Positions 45,473-53,684 of a stretch of DNA of 64,000 bases are shown piece by piece. Source of the DNA: QHXN01 sp032162705 (GTDB lineage: Bacteria > Acidobacteriota > Blastocatellia > Pyrinomonadales > Pyrinomonadaceae). The notes beneath the pieces are model-generated. The model had not been told where the DNA came from. It did not search any database and worked only from the letters and a program-made list of their open reading frames with translations. Position 1 is the stretch's first letter, and every line of letters begins with the position of its first letter. Location: assembly GCA_032162705.1 (NCBI GenBank), contig JAVRON010000098.1:25936-89935 (forward strand), written 5' to 3'. Both the position numbers and the translations under genes were made by a program.

Positions 45473-47452
45473 CTAGCCCCCTTGAACGTACGGGCGCGAC
45501 TGCACGATGTAAATCTGTCCGTGCATGTAGACCCATTCGATGTCCTGCTCGCGCCCGGCGAAGACTCCCTTGATGAGCGAGGCCGCGTGCGCAAGTTTCT
45601 TCACCACCTCATCCGTCAAAACGGCGCGAGCGCCGGAGATGGGAATCTCTTTGACGCCGCCCGCCTCGTCGAAGGTGAGCAGGCTGTCTTCTTCGGAGCG
45701 CGTTAGGACTTTGACGTAGTTCGCGCCCGGCTTATAGATGATCTGCTCGGCAATCTTCTTGCCTTCGACCACCTTGATGCCGAGGCCCCGCTTGGCGCTG
45801 ATGTAGATTGCGCCGCGATTGTCCGAGTCGAACGGGTCGGTCGTAATCATCACGCCCGCGCTGTCGGCATTGATGCCCTCTTGCACGAGCACGCCCATGA
45901 AGGCTTTGGAATGGTCAATGTTCGCACGCTCGCGCGCTTCGTACGCCTCGAAGTTCCAAAGCGACGCCCACACGGTCTTGATCGCCTCGATCAGCTTCTC
46001 GTCCTCTTTGACGTTCGGCACGGTGTCGTAGAGTCCCGCGCCGTTGAAGTTCGGCAGGTCTTCGACGTTCGAGGAGCTGCGTACGAACAACCCCTTGCCT
46101 GCATATCCCGTATGAACCTTCTTCAAGACTTCATCGCGCAACTCGTCGCTCACCTTGCCTTGCTTGAAGCGCTCGCGCATGGCGGTCAGACGCTCGCGGC
46201 GATAGGCCGGGTCGTGGACGAACTTCTGGTCGTTCAGCATCTCGCCGACGGCTTCGTCAAGCTTGTTCTCTTTGACGAACTGGTCGTAGAAGTAGATCGG
46301 AATCCCGAAGCCCGCGGGGACGGTGACGCCTGCAAGACGCGAGCGCGCCACTTCGCCGAGGTTCGCTGACTTCGAGCCATAGGCGTCGGCCATTCGCGCA
46401 CGCTGCAATGGGAGGTCGAGCAGGCGACGCTCTGCGAGGTTGAAGCGCGGCGTCATCACCTGCTTGTAGGCCGCGAGCCGCTTCTGGTACTCGTCTAACT
46501 GTTTGATGTCTGCACGCTTGATCGTGTACTTGTCCTGCTGCGTCTCGAAAGAGACCCACCAACCGTCGTACTGCTTCAGAATCTCGTTGGCGTTCTTGAT
46601 GTAGGCGTTCGGCACGCCCCACCCTTTAACGAGCAGGTTGATGTGCGAGAGCGGCGTCGATGGTCTTGAGACGATGACGCCCGCGACGGGCGGCAGACTC
46701 AGCGGCACTTCGTTTAAGACGAGTATCTCGTTGAATCCGATCTCGACGTGTTCGTCGAGCTTGTCGATGATATGGATGCGGCCCAACCCTCGCGCGAGAT
46801 TGAGCGCCTGATATTCCTGCTCGCGCGCGATGTCGCTCTGTGTGACGCGTTCGAGACCCGTGATCTGCTCCGCGTCCTGCTCCTGCTTTGTCGAGTTGGG
46901 CTTAAAGGCGACCGGCTCGAAGAAGGTCTTCTTCATGATGTCTGCCGTCAGGCCGATCAGCTCTGAGGGAATCTGGTCGCCCTCCCAGAATTCAAACGTG
47001 TAGCGCTTAACGGGAGCCTGCCACGCCAGCGTGCCGAGGATGAAGCGGCGGTTGGCATGTAGATAGTTGTTCTTAAAAAACTCGTCGCCGCGCTCCAACG
47101 AAAGATATGTGCCGTTGACAAAGTCTTTGTGAAAGCGGAAGCGTTGCGAGTTGACGTAGTAGATTTTGTCTTTGTCCTTCCGGTCGATGACGAAGAGGAC
47201 GTGCGGCAGAGCGTAAGGCTGGTCGGTGTAGACGCGTGCGAGACGGTCGAACTCCGCGCGCGTGTGAATCGACGGGAGCGAGCGCGTCGCCGCCGTTGTC
47301 GCCTTAACCTGAGATGTCGCCTTCCCTTCAGCGGAGGATGCCTTAGCTTTCCGCGAAGCCGCCTGCGCGTGCGCCGCTGTGGAGGCGGGCGCAAAGAGAG
47401 CGCACATTCCGGCGAGACAGAGTAGAACACCACGAGTTTTTAAGGACTTCAT
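45473..47452 (-). CDS. Exported dikinase-like protein: phosphohistidine domain followed by PPDK-type ATP-binding domain
   Basis: A 659-residue protein with a clear signal peptide (residues 1-30, cleavage after AHAQA). A novel region spans about 60-245. A phosphohistidine swivelling domain with H270 in RPSTPLSHINLL follows at about 245-305, and then from about 357 to the end a pyruvate-phosphate dikinase N-terminal ATP-grasp domain (YGSKSANLGEVA, VPAGFGIPI, FVRSSSNVEDL, FNGAGLYDTV, QIYIVQSRPYV). The order is the reverse of PPDK and PEP synthase and the PEP/pyruvate barrel is missing; plant glucan water dikinases have this order. The substrate is unknown, and export makes ATP supply a puzzle. 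Confidence 0.85.
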   Translation of the reverse strand: MKSLKTRGVLLCLAGMCALFAPASTAAHAQAASRKAKASSAEGKATSQVKATTAATRSLPSIHTRAEFDRLARVYTDQPYALPHVLFVIDRKDKDKIYYVNSQRFRFHKDFVNGTYLSLERGDEFFKNNYLHANRRFILGTLAWQAPVKRYTFEFWEGDQIPSELIGLTADIMKKTFFEPVAFKPNSTKQEQDAEQITGLERVTQSDIAREQEYQALNLARGLGRIHIIDKLDEHVEIGFNEILVLNEVPLSLPPVAGVIVSRPSTPLSHINLLVKGWGVPNAYIKNANEILKQYDGWWVSFETQQDKYTIKRADIKQLDEYQKRLAAYKQVMTPRFNLAERRLLDLPLQRARMADAYGSKSANLGEVARSRLAGVTVPAGFGIPIYFYDQFVKENKLDEAVGEMLNDQKFVHDPAYRRERLTAMRERFKQGKVSDELRDEVLKKVHTGYAGKGLFVRSSSNVEDLPNFNGAGLYDTVPNVKEDEKLIEAIKTVWASLWNFEAYEARERANIDHSKAFMGVLVQEGINADSAGVMITTDPFDSDNRGAIYISAKRGLGIKVVEGKKIAEQIIYKPGANYVKVLTRSEEDSLLTFDEAGGVKEIPISGARAVLTDEVVKKLAHAASLIKGVFAGREQDIEWVYMHGQIYIVQSRPYVQGG

Positions 47453-47456
47453 AAAC

Positions 47457-49013
47457 TCATTCTCCGTGAACCAGCTTCGCGCCTTCGCGTCGCAGCAATT
47501 CTAACAGATAGTCTATGTGGCGGCGTTCGGTCAGGAAGCTGTTGACGTTGATACGCAAGGCGCGCCGACCATTCAGGACGGTCGTCGCGAGCCACGCGCC
47601 GCCGCTGCGCTCGACTCTCTGCTGCAAGGCTCTCTGCAACTCGTCCTGCTCCGCCGCAGACTTCTGCCTCGCCTCACGCGGCAGAAAGCGGACGCAGCAG
47701 AGCGCCGTCTCGACCTCGCCCACGCGCTCGAACTCTTCCGTAGCGTCGAAGCGCGAGGCCATGTAGTTGACGAGTTCGATCTGTCGCTCGATGATTTCGG
47801 CGTAGCCGCGCACGCCCAACGACTTGAGCGCAGCCCAGACCTTCAAGGCCATCGCGCGGCGCGTGCCGAGCTGTCCGTAGCGGAAGGAGTCGAACTCGAC
47901 ATCAGAGCCGCCGCGCTCCTCGCTCAGGTATTCGGGCGTGATGTCGAACGCCTCGCGCAGCACGCGCCCGCCGTCTCGCACCAGCAGCGCGCCGCACTCG
48001 AACGGGACGAACATCCACTTGTGAGGGTCGAACGAAACGGACTCGGCGCGCTCGATCCCGCGCAGCCTCCACTTGTGCTTTTCAGAGAACGCGAGCGCGC
48101 CGCCGTATGCCGCATCGACGTGAAACCAGAGCTTGAACTCACGCGCTACGTCGGCCAACTCGTCGAGCGGATCGACGATGCCGGTCGAGGTCGCGCCCGC
48201 CGCGCCCGCGATGCAGACGGGCGTGTGCCCTGCGGCGATGTCGCTTTGGATGGCTTCGCGCAGCAAATCCATGCGGATGTGGAAACGCTCGTCCGTATCT
48301 ATCTTGCGCAGGTTCTCGCGCCCGAGGCCGAGAATGTCAACGCTCTTGACGAAAGAGTAGTGGCACTGCTCCGAGGCGTAGACGACTAGATTCCCCGTCG
48401 CACCCGAGACAGTGTTCTTCGTTGCATCCGAGACAGTGTTCCCCGTCGCATCGGACGCCGAATGGAGGATGGACGCCGAACGCAGCCCCCGTTCGCGTGC
48501 GCGTTCGACAGCACGGTCGCGCGCGCACTTCAGCGCAATAAGGTTCGCCTCCGACCCGCCACTCGTTAGAGTGCCGAAGGACTCTTCGCCATAGCCGACG
48601 AGACGACAGAGCCAGCGCAGGACTCGCGCCTCGACGACATTAGCCGAGGGCGAGTTGCGCCACACCGCGCCATTCTGGTTGAGCGCAGAGGCGACCGCAT
48701 CCATCCAGATCGCGATGGGCAAAGGCGTCGGATTAAAGAGTCCGAAGTAGCGCGGGCTTGGGATATTCATCGCATGCGGTATCACGTCCCGACTAAGCGT
48801 CGCGAAAATCTCTTCGGCGCTCAAGCCTTCTTGCGGTAGCGGCTCGTCGAATAGTTCTTCGAGTTCGGCGGGCGTGGCAGTCGAGCAGACCGGCGCGTCG
48901 TCGAGCGTGCGCGCATGGTCGCTGATGATTCGGAGGGCGACGCGACCGAGCCGCTCATGCTCGGCGGCGATTGTTACTGTGTCGGGGACACGACTGTTTT
49001 TTGCTTCGGACAT
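47457..49013 (-). CDS. PLP-dependent group II decarboxylase (aromatic-L-amino-acid/glutamate decarboxylase-like)
   Basis: A 518-residue fold type I PLP enzyme. Motifs include NIPSPRYFGLFNPTPLP, GTLTSGGSEANLIAL, the cofactor-binding Asp in FHVDAAYGGAL and the Schiff-base Lys in FDPHKWMFVPFECG. The substrate is not determinable. An insertion of three eight-residue repeats (SDATGNTV, SDATKNTV, SGATGNLV) lies at about residues 187-209, on a surface loop before the strand reaching EQCHYS. It ends 4 bp before the dikinase-like gene. Confidence 0.88.
   Translation of the reverse strand: MSEAKNSRVPDTVTIAAEHERLGRVALRIISDHARTLDDAPVCSTATPAELEELFDEPLPQEGLSAEEIFATLSRDVIPHAMNIPSPRYFGLFNPTPLPIAIWMDAVASALNQNGAVWRNSPSANVVEARVLRWLCRLVGYGEESFGTLTSGGSEANLIALKCARDRAVERARERGLRSASILHSASDATGNTVSDATKNTVSGATGNLVVYASEQCHYSFVKSVDILGLGRENLRKIDTDERFHIRMDLLREAIQSDIAAGHTPVCIAGAAGATSTGIVDPLDELADVAREFKLWFHVDAAYGGALAFSEKHKWRLRGIERAESVSFDPHKWMFVPFECGALLVRDGGRVLREAFDITPEYLSEERGGSDVEFDSFRYGQLGTRRAMALKVWAALKSLGVRGYAEIIERQIELVNYMASRFDATEEFERVGEVETALCCVRFLPREARQKSAAEQDELQRALQQRVERSGGAWLATTVLNGRRALRINVNSFLTERRHIDYLLELLRREGAKLVHGE
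48391..48453 (-). repeat. In-frame 24-bp tandem repeat in the decarboxylase gene
   Basis: About 2.7 copies of a unit containing GAAACACTGTCTCGG-like sequence (plus strand CCGAGACAGTGTTC). They code for repeated (S)DATGNTV-type octapeptides. Confidence 0.85.
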
Positions 49014-49043
49014 CCGCTAAGCTTCGTTTAAGGGTTTCGGGAG

Positions 49044-49685
49044 ATGGCTGAACGAAAACTATCATCACGCGGCGAGTTTGACAAAGCGCTGGCAGCTAAC
49101 GCCGGACAGTTCGGCGTTGAGTTGGACGACGAAGCGCGAGCGAGGCTCGGCGATTATTTCGAGTCGGTCTCGGCGTGGAATCCGCGCCTGCATCTCGTCG
49201 CGCCGTGTTCGCCCGCAGAGTTCGCCACGCGCCACGTCCTCGAATCGCTCCTCGCGCTTCGCTTCATCGTTAAAGGCGCGACCGTCCTGGACGTGGGTTC
49301 CGGGGCCGGGCTGCCCTCAATCCCCTGCCTCGTCGTGCGCCCGGACATCAAGGCCGTGCTCATCGAGGCTTCGCAAAAGAAGTCCATCTTTCTGCGTGAG
49401 GCTTTGTCGAGACTCGACCGGCTCGGGGTGGCGCGCGTCGTCAGTGAAAGATTCGAGAAGATTGAGCCGCCGTTCGCCGATTGCCTGACGTGCCGGGCCA
49501 TCGAACGCTTCACGGAAATTCTGCCCTCGCTCGTGTCGTGGGCCTCGCGCGTGCCGACGCTGCTGCTCTTTGGCGGCGAGGGATTGGGCGAAAGTCTCGG
49601 ACTCAGCGGCTTATCGTTCGAGACGGTTCATGTGCCTGAGTCTGAGAGAAGGTTTCTTTTCGTCGTGCGGCGCAGTGAGCTTTGA
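49044..49685 (+). CDS. rsmG: 16S rRNA (guanine527-N7)-methyltransferase RsmG
   Basis: A 213-residue SAM-dependent methyltransferase of the GidB/RsmG family. Features are NPRLHLVAP, the SAM-binding VLDVGSGAGLPSIPC, the second acidic loop LIEASQKKSIFLREA, and SERFEKI and CRAIERF in the expected order. It is divergent from the decarboxylase gene with only 30 bp between them. AAGGG lies eight bases before the ATG. Confidence 0.93.
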   Translation: MAERKLSSRGEFDKALAANAGQFGVELDDEARARLGDYFESVSAWNPRLHLVAPCSPAEFATRHVLESLLALRFIVKGATVLDVGSGAGLPSIPCLVVRPDIKAVLIEASQKKSIFLREALSRLDRLGVARVVSERFEKIEPPFADCLTCRAIERFTEILPSLVSWASRVPTLLLFGGEGLGESLGLSGLSFETVHVPESERRFLFVVRRSEL

Positions 49686-49691
49686 CGTGAT

Positions 49692-49728
49692 AAAAAAAGA
49701 GGCGAGACTTCTGAAAGCCCCGCCTCTT
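49692..49728 (-). terminator. Intrinsic terminator of the S55 peptidase gene
   Basis: On the minus strand AAGAGGCG pairs with CGCCTCTT (8 bp, with an inner CTTTCAGAAG-type extension) and is followed by seven T's. It lies 20 bp after the S55 peptidase stop, between convergent genes. Confidence 0.85.
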
Positions 49729-49748
49729 GATCTGACCTTTGCAAGTCC

Positions 49749-51617
49749 TTAACGAATCACGGTGATGCCGATTAGCTGTTGGCCGGAGATGACGTACTCG
49801 GCGGGCGGCAATTCCTTTTCATTAATGGGCGAGAGAACAGTCGGCGTGTAGCCGCCCGAGGTGCGGTCGCTGTTGAGCGTGGCGACGAATGAGGGCGGGA
49901 GGTTCGGCATCTCGTCCGTGCCGATGACCGCGCCCGTCGTGATGCGGAAGAGCTTGACGTAGAGGCGGTCGTTCTTCTTGATCTTGTTGATGGCTCCGAC
50001 GAGTTGGCCGAGGTCTTGCGGGACGAAGCTCTGCGATGCCGAAGCCTGTTGGAGTGTGCCGCCGTCGCCGACAAAGAGGACAAGCTGTCCGGGCGGAATG
50101 TCCGCGGGGATTGCGACGGGAATGCGCTGGACGAACTGCTTGCCCGACTCCGTGCGGACGTAGGCTTGAACCTCTACGGTCTCGCCGCTGTGGACTTCGT
50201 TGCGGTCGAGCGCGATGCGGTCGAGCGTCGCCATGCGGCGTGAATCCGTCGCCGCGATGTCGAGCGTGATGGGGCCCAGTTCGACGCCCTCGAAGCCGCT
50301 CGACAGAAGAGCCTGGACAGGCGCGGCGACCGAACCGGCGGCACTGATGCCCGCGCCCTGCATCGAGAAGCGACGTTCAAGCGTGATCGGCTCCTGCCCC
50401 TTGACCTCAATCTTGCCGCGCACGCTCACGGTCGAGTCGCCGAGTGAACGCTCGCTCGAAGTGATCGTGCTGTAGACCGTCATGTTCAGCAAAAGCGGCG
50501 TCAGGAACTCGTCGTTGGCAACCTCGTAGCGGTACGTCTCGACGTGGTCGCGGCTCGTGTGCAGGTTGATCGTCACGGGAATCATCTTCGGCGCGTGGCC
50601 GAGCTGTCCGAAGATACCCGTCGAGCGATCCTGCGAGATTGCGCCGACCATCTGGCCCGGCACGGTGAGCTTGAATGAGTTTAGAGTGTTCGGGATGACC
50701 GTGACGACCGTCGATTCCGACATAGGCATGTCGGACGAGCCGAGGCTTAGGAACGGGTGGCCGAAGGCATAGACGCGCTCGCCGTCGCGGTGCGTCACAG
50801 TGCCGGAGGCCGCGACCGAATAGTCGCCGCGCACCAGCTCGACGCTGATCGAAGTGCCGGGCGCAAGCGTCTGCTCGGTCACTTTCCCCAGAGGCGTGAG
50901 CGAAGAAGAGCCGCCCATGCCGGAGACAGGGAGCAGACCGTTGCTCTGAAGCTGCGGCGTGAAGAGTGCGACCGACTGCGGAGAGAAGCCGTTGAAGACG
51001 AGCGGCGTCGCGATGGGCGCGAACTGCTGTCCGAGGAGCGCGGCTAAGGGCGAGCCGGTCGCCACGGGCGCGACGAAGGTCGTGCCGTTTGACTGACCCT
51101 GCGGAAGCAGAGACTTCCAGTCAGCGCCCGAGAGCTGAGAGTATGAAACCGCGCGCGGCTCACGCAGGAACCCTAGCTGGTCGCGTCCCTCGCTCGACTG
51201 TGTGCCGTGCTCGAACATCTCGATCATCTGCTTGATGGGCGTGATGCCTGCGATAGGCTCTTTGGCGAAGGGGAAGGCGTAGGCGATTGCGCCGACGAGC
51301 TTGCCGTCGATGTAGACGGGCGAGCCAGACATCCCTGCGAAGACGCTCGTGCGCTCGACGAGCGGGCCCGAGAGCCGCGCGATGATGACCGACTTGCGCG
51401 GCGCGGGAAAGCCCGGAAGCACGCCGAGGACTTCGAGGCCGAACTCCTGCGGCTCCGCCCCGGCAAACACCGTGCGTGCGGTGCCCTTCTGTCCCACGCG
51501 AATGTCTTCGAGCGGATAGTATTCATTCTTCGTCGCAACGCCCGGAGACTTCTGCGCGAAGGCCGCGAACTGGAGGGCGAGGAAAAGGACGAACAGCAGG
51601 ACGGCGTTTCTTCTCAT
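49749..51617 (-). CDS. Exported SpoIVB-type (S55) serine peptidase domain protein
   Basis: A 622-residue protein with a signal peptide (MRRNAVLLFVLFLALQFAAF). Residues about 25-300 resemble the SpoIVB S55 domain, with the nucleophile Ser in GMSGSPVYIDGKLVG and later GERVYAFGHPFL, a segment shared by these proteins. The C-terminal half is beta-rich and unassigned. In Bacillus SpoIVB signals across a membrane during sporulation; here no sporulation genes are seen, so the role is unknown. The start at 51617 has GAGGT six bases upstream. An intrinsic terminator follows the gene. Confidence 0.88.
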   Translation of the reverse strand: MRRNAVLLFVLFLALQFAAFAQKSPGVATKNEYYPLEDIRVGQKGTARTVFAGAEPQEFGLEVLGVLPGFPAPRKSVIIARLSGPLVERTSVFAGMSGSPVYIDGKLVGAIAYAFPFAKEPIAGITPIKQMIEMFEHGTQSSEGRDQLGFLREPRAVSYSQLSGADWKSLLPQGQSNGTTFVAPVATGSPLAALLGQQFAPIATPLVFNGFSPQSVALFTPQLQSNGLLPVSGMGGSSSLTPLGKVTEQTLAPGTSISVELVRGDYSVAASGTVTHRDGERVYAFGHPFLSLGSSDMPMSESTVVTVIPNTLNSFKLTVPGQMVGAISQDRSTGIFGQLGHAPKMIPVTINLHTSRDHVETYRYEVANDEFLTPLLLNMTVYSTITSSERSLGDSTVSVRGKIEVKGQEPITLERRFSMQGAGISAAGSVAAPVQALLSSGFEGVELGPITLDIAATDSRRMATLDRIALDRNEVHSGETVEVQAYVRTESGKQFVQRIPVAIPADIPPGQLVLFVGDGGTLQQASASQSFVPQDLGQLVGAINKIKKNDRLYVKLFRITTGAVIGTDEMPNLPPSFVATLNSDRTSGGYTPTVLSPINEKELPPAEYVISGQQLIGITVIR

Positions 51618-51957
51618 TAAAATACCTCGGACGTGGTTGGAACCCGGATTCGGAGATGGACGCAAACTTAAGTGCGTCAGGACTCCTCTTCCGTCGATTA
51701 AAGCGGAACGAGACAGGAGACACCCACGGATTGACTATAACACGTGCCGGTTGTAACTTCGCCCATCTCGCACGGCCAACCCGAAACTTGCCCCATCAAT
51801 GATGTGCCCGAAAGGTCAGGGGTTGTATGGGTTTAAATCCTTAATCGCTCTCTTCTTCCCGTACCCGCAGCGCTTGTTGCCGCCACCATCCGGCGCGTGC
51901 TACTTTGCGCGCTCGGGCGTAGGGCGAGCAGTTCGGGTACGGCGCTTAAATACGCAG
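51618..51957. other. Divergent intergenic region
   Basis: A 340-bp region between the S55 peptidase gene (minus) and mobA (plus). An upstream extension of the mobA frame to 51799 lacks homology. I see no repeat or RNA structure. Confidence 0.45.
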
Positions 51958-52557
51958 ATGACCGACATCGAAGGGTTCATTCTGGCCGGGGGGCTTTCGA
52001 GCCGGATGGGCGAGGACAAATCTCTCCTGCGGCTCGGCGGCCATACGTTCGTCGAGCGTGCGGTCGGCGCGCTTCGTTCAATCGCTGGCAGCGTCAGCCT
52101 CGTCGGCTCAAGGCCTGAGGCTCTCGCACACGGGCTGCGCGTCGTCCGTGACGTGCATGAAGGGTTGGGTGCGCTCGGCGGTCTGCACGCGGCGCTTGTC
52201 GCATGCGAGGTGCGCCGGGCCGCGGTCGTCTCCTGCGACCTGCCCTTCGTTACCGGCGAGCTATTCGCGCGCCTCGCTTCCCTTCATACCGACGGGTTTG
52301 ACGCGGTCGCCCCGCTTCAGGAGGACGGGCGACCACAACCCCTCTGCGCGCTCTATGTGGTGGCGGAGTGTCGCGCCGTCGCAGAGGAGCTGATTCGTAC
52401 CGGTGAGCTACGCCCGCGCTCTCTACTCCGGCAAGTCCATACGCGCTGGGTCGAGTTCGACGAACTCGCAGACCTCGAAGGGTCTTCGCTCTTCTTCAGG
52501 AACGTGAACACTCCTTCCGATTACGAAGAGGCGCAACAAGCAGAGGCTAGAGGCTAG
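51958..52557 (+). CDS. mobA: Molybdenum cofactor guanylyltransferase MobA
   Basis: A 199-residue nucleotidyltransferase that adds GMP to molybdopterin. The N-terminal FILAGGLSSRMGEDKSLLRL is the GTP-binding signature; VVSCDLPFVTGELF and a final FRNVNTPSDYEEA complete the family pattern. The start at 51958 matches the family. The C-terminal residues QQAEARG and the stop are encoded in a TAGAGGC heptad array, and the opposite arm of that array copies this coding end in inverted form. Confidence 0.92.
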   Translation: MTDIEGFILAGGLSSRMGEDKSLLRLGGHTFVERAVGALRSIAGSVSLVGSRPEALAHGLRVVRDVHEGLGALGGLHAALVACEVRRAAVVSCDLPFVTGELFARLASLHTDGFDAVAPLQEDGRPQPLCALYVVAECRAVAEELIRTGELRPRSLLRQVHTRWVEFDELADLEGSSLFFRNVNTPSDYEEAQQAEARG

Positions 52558-52700
52558 AGGCTAGAGGCTAGGGGCTAGGGGTTAGAGACTAGAGGCTAGT
52601 CGGTCTGCGATCAATCCAACTCAAGCCCTGACACGAAAATGATTTTAACTAGCCTCTAGTCTCTAGTCTCTGCTTGTTGCCTCTAGTTTCTGCTTTTTGC
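52533..52700. repeat. Heptad palindrome, TAGAGGC family, overlapping the mobA 3' end
   Basis: GCAACAAGCAGAGGCTAGAG starts inside mobA. The right arm has its inverted copy, CTAGTCTCTGCTTGTTGC. Units TAGAGGC/TAGGGGC repeat with period 7, and the mobA TAG stop is one of them. Confidence 0.93.
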
Positions 52701-52725
52701 CTTTTACCTTTACAATATTCTCTCA

Positions 52726-53682
52726 ATGTCTCCTCGACCCCGCACCGGACGGAAGGCTTTAGCCGCGTTGCTTCCCATCATTCTGTTGATGGCGCTCGCC
52801 GTCATCGGTCTGACCGTCTGGCTGGTCTACGTCGCCACACATCCTTTGCACCGTGCTTATCTGGTCACGCCCGAAAAATTCGCGCAGTTTAGCGACCGCG
52901 GTCTGAAGGCAACGGAAGTGACCTGGACGAACCGCGACTCGACGAGCGCGCGCGGTTGGCTCCTGCGAGGCGCTGAAGGGTCGCCCGCCGTCATCCTCCT
53001 GCACCGATACGGCGCAGACCGCTCCTGGCTTCTGAACCTCGGCGTGAAGCTCAACGAGACGACCAACATGACGGTGCTTTTGCCAGACCTGCGCGGCCAC
53101 GGCCAGAACCCGCCGGTCGCCGCGACTGCCTTCGGCACGACCGAGGCTGAGGACGCGCTCGCGGCGCTCGGATATCTGCGTGAACTGAAGACGCCGCAGG
53201 GGCGTGCGCTCGTCGGCGAGGTGTTTGGGCTGTACGGAGTGGAGGAGGGTGCGTACGCGGCGCTGGCTGCCGCGCGACAGGAGAAGGCTCTGCGTGCGGT
53301 CGTGCTCGATTCTGTGCCCGACAGTCCGGACGACGTGCTAGCCGAGGCCGTCAACAGCCGCGCAGGGATAGACAACGGCGTGCTTCGCTTTCTGGCACGG
53401 CTCGGGACTCGCCTTTATTTCTCGGGCCACTACAATAACGTCTCGTCGTGTACACTGGCCGAAGGGCTTGGCGAGCGACAGGTACTTCTGCTCTCGGGTG
53501 AGGGCGCGGGGCGGCTCCGTCAGACGACAGAGACGCTCACTAAATGTTTCTCCACTCAGACGCAGGTCGAGGCTCACACAGACCTTCCGCTGACCGGCTT
53601 CACGCTGGCCTCTTCCTCGCCCGAACAGGACGAGGCTTACGACCGTCGCCTGATAGATTTCTTTGACCACGCACTGCGCTAA
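52726..53682 (+). CDS. Membrane-anchored alpha/beta hydrolase-like protein lacking the nucleophile
   Basis: A 318-residue protein with one N-terminal transmembrane segment (about residues 13-37) and an extracytoplasmic alpha/beta hydrolase fold (VILLHRYGADRSW, VLLPDLRGHGQNP, VVLDSVPDSPDD). At the nucleophile elbow the sequence is GLYGVEEGAYAAL, so the GxSxG Ser is Glu. A late His (FFDHALR) is present. It is probably not a classical esterase; a structural or altered catalytic role is possible. Confidence 0.78.
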   Translation: MSPRPRTGRKALAALLPIILLMALAVIGLTVWLVYVATHPLHRAYLVTPEKFAQFSDRGLKATEVTWTNRDSTSARGWLLRGAEGSPAVILLHRYGADRSWLLNLGVKLNETTNMTVLLPDLRGHGQNPPVAATAFGTTEAEDALAALGYLRELKTPQGRALVGEVFGLYGVEEGAYAALAAARQEKALRAVVLDSVPDSPDDVLAEAVNSRAGIDNGVLRFLARLGTRLYFSGHYNNVSSCTLAEGLGERQVLLLSGEGAGRLRQTTETLTKCFSTQTQVEAHTDLPLTGFTLASSSPEQDEAYDRRLIDFFDHALR

Positions 53683-53684
53683 GG

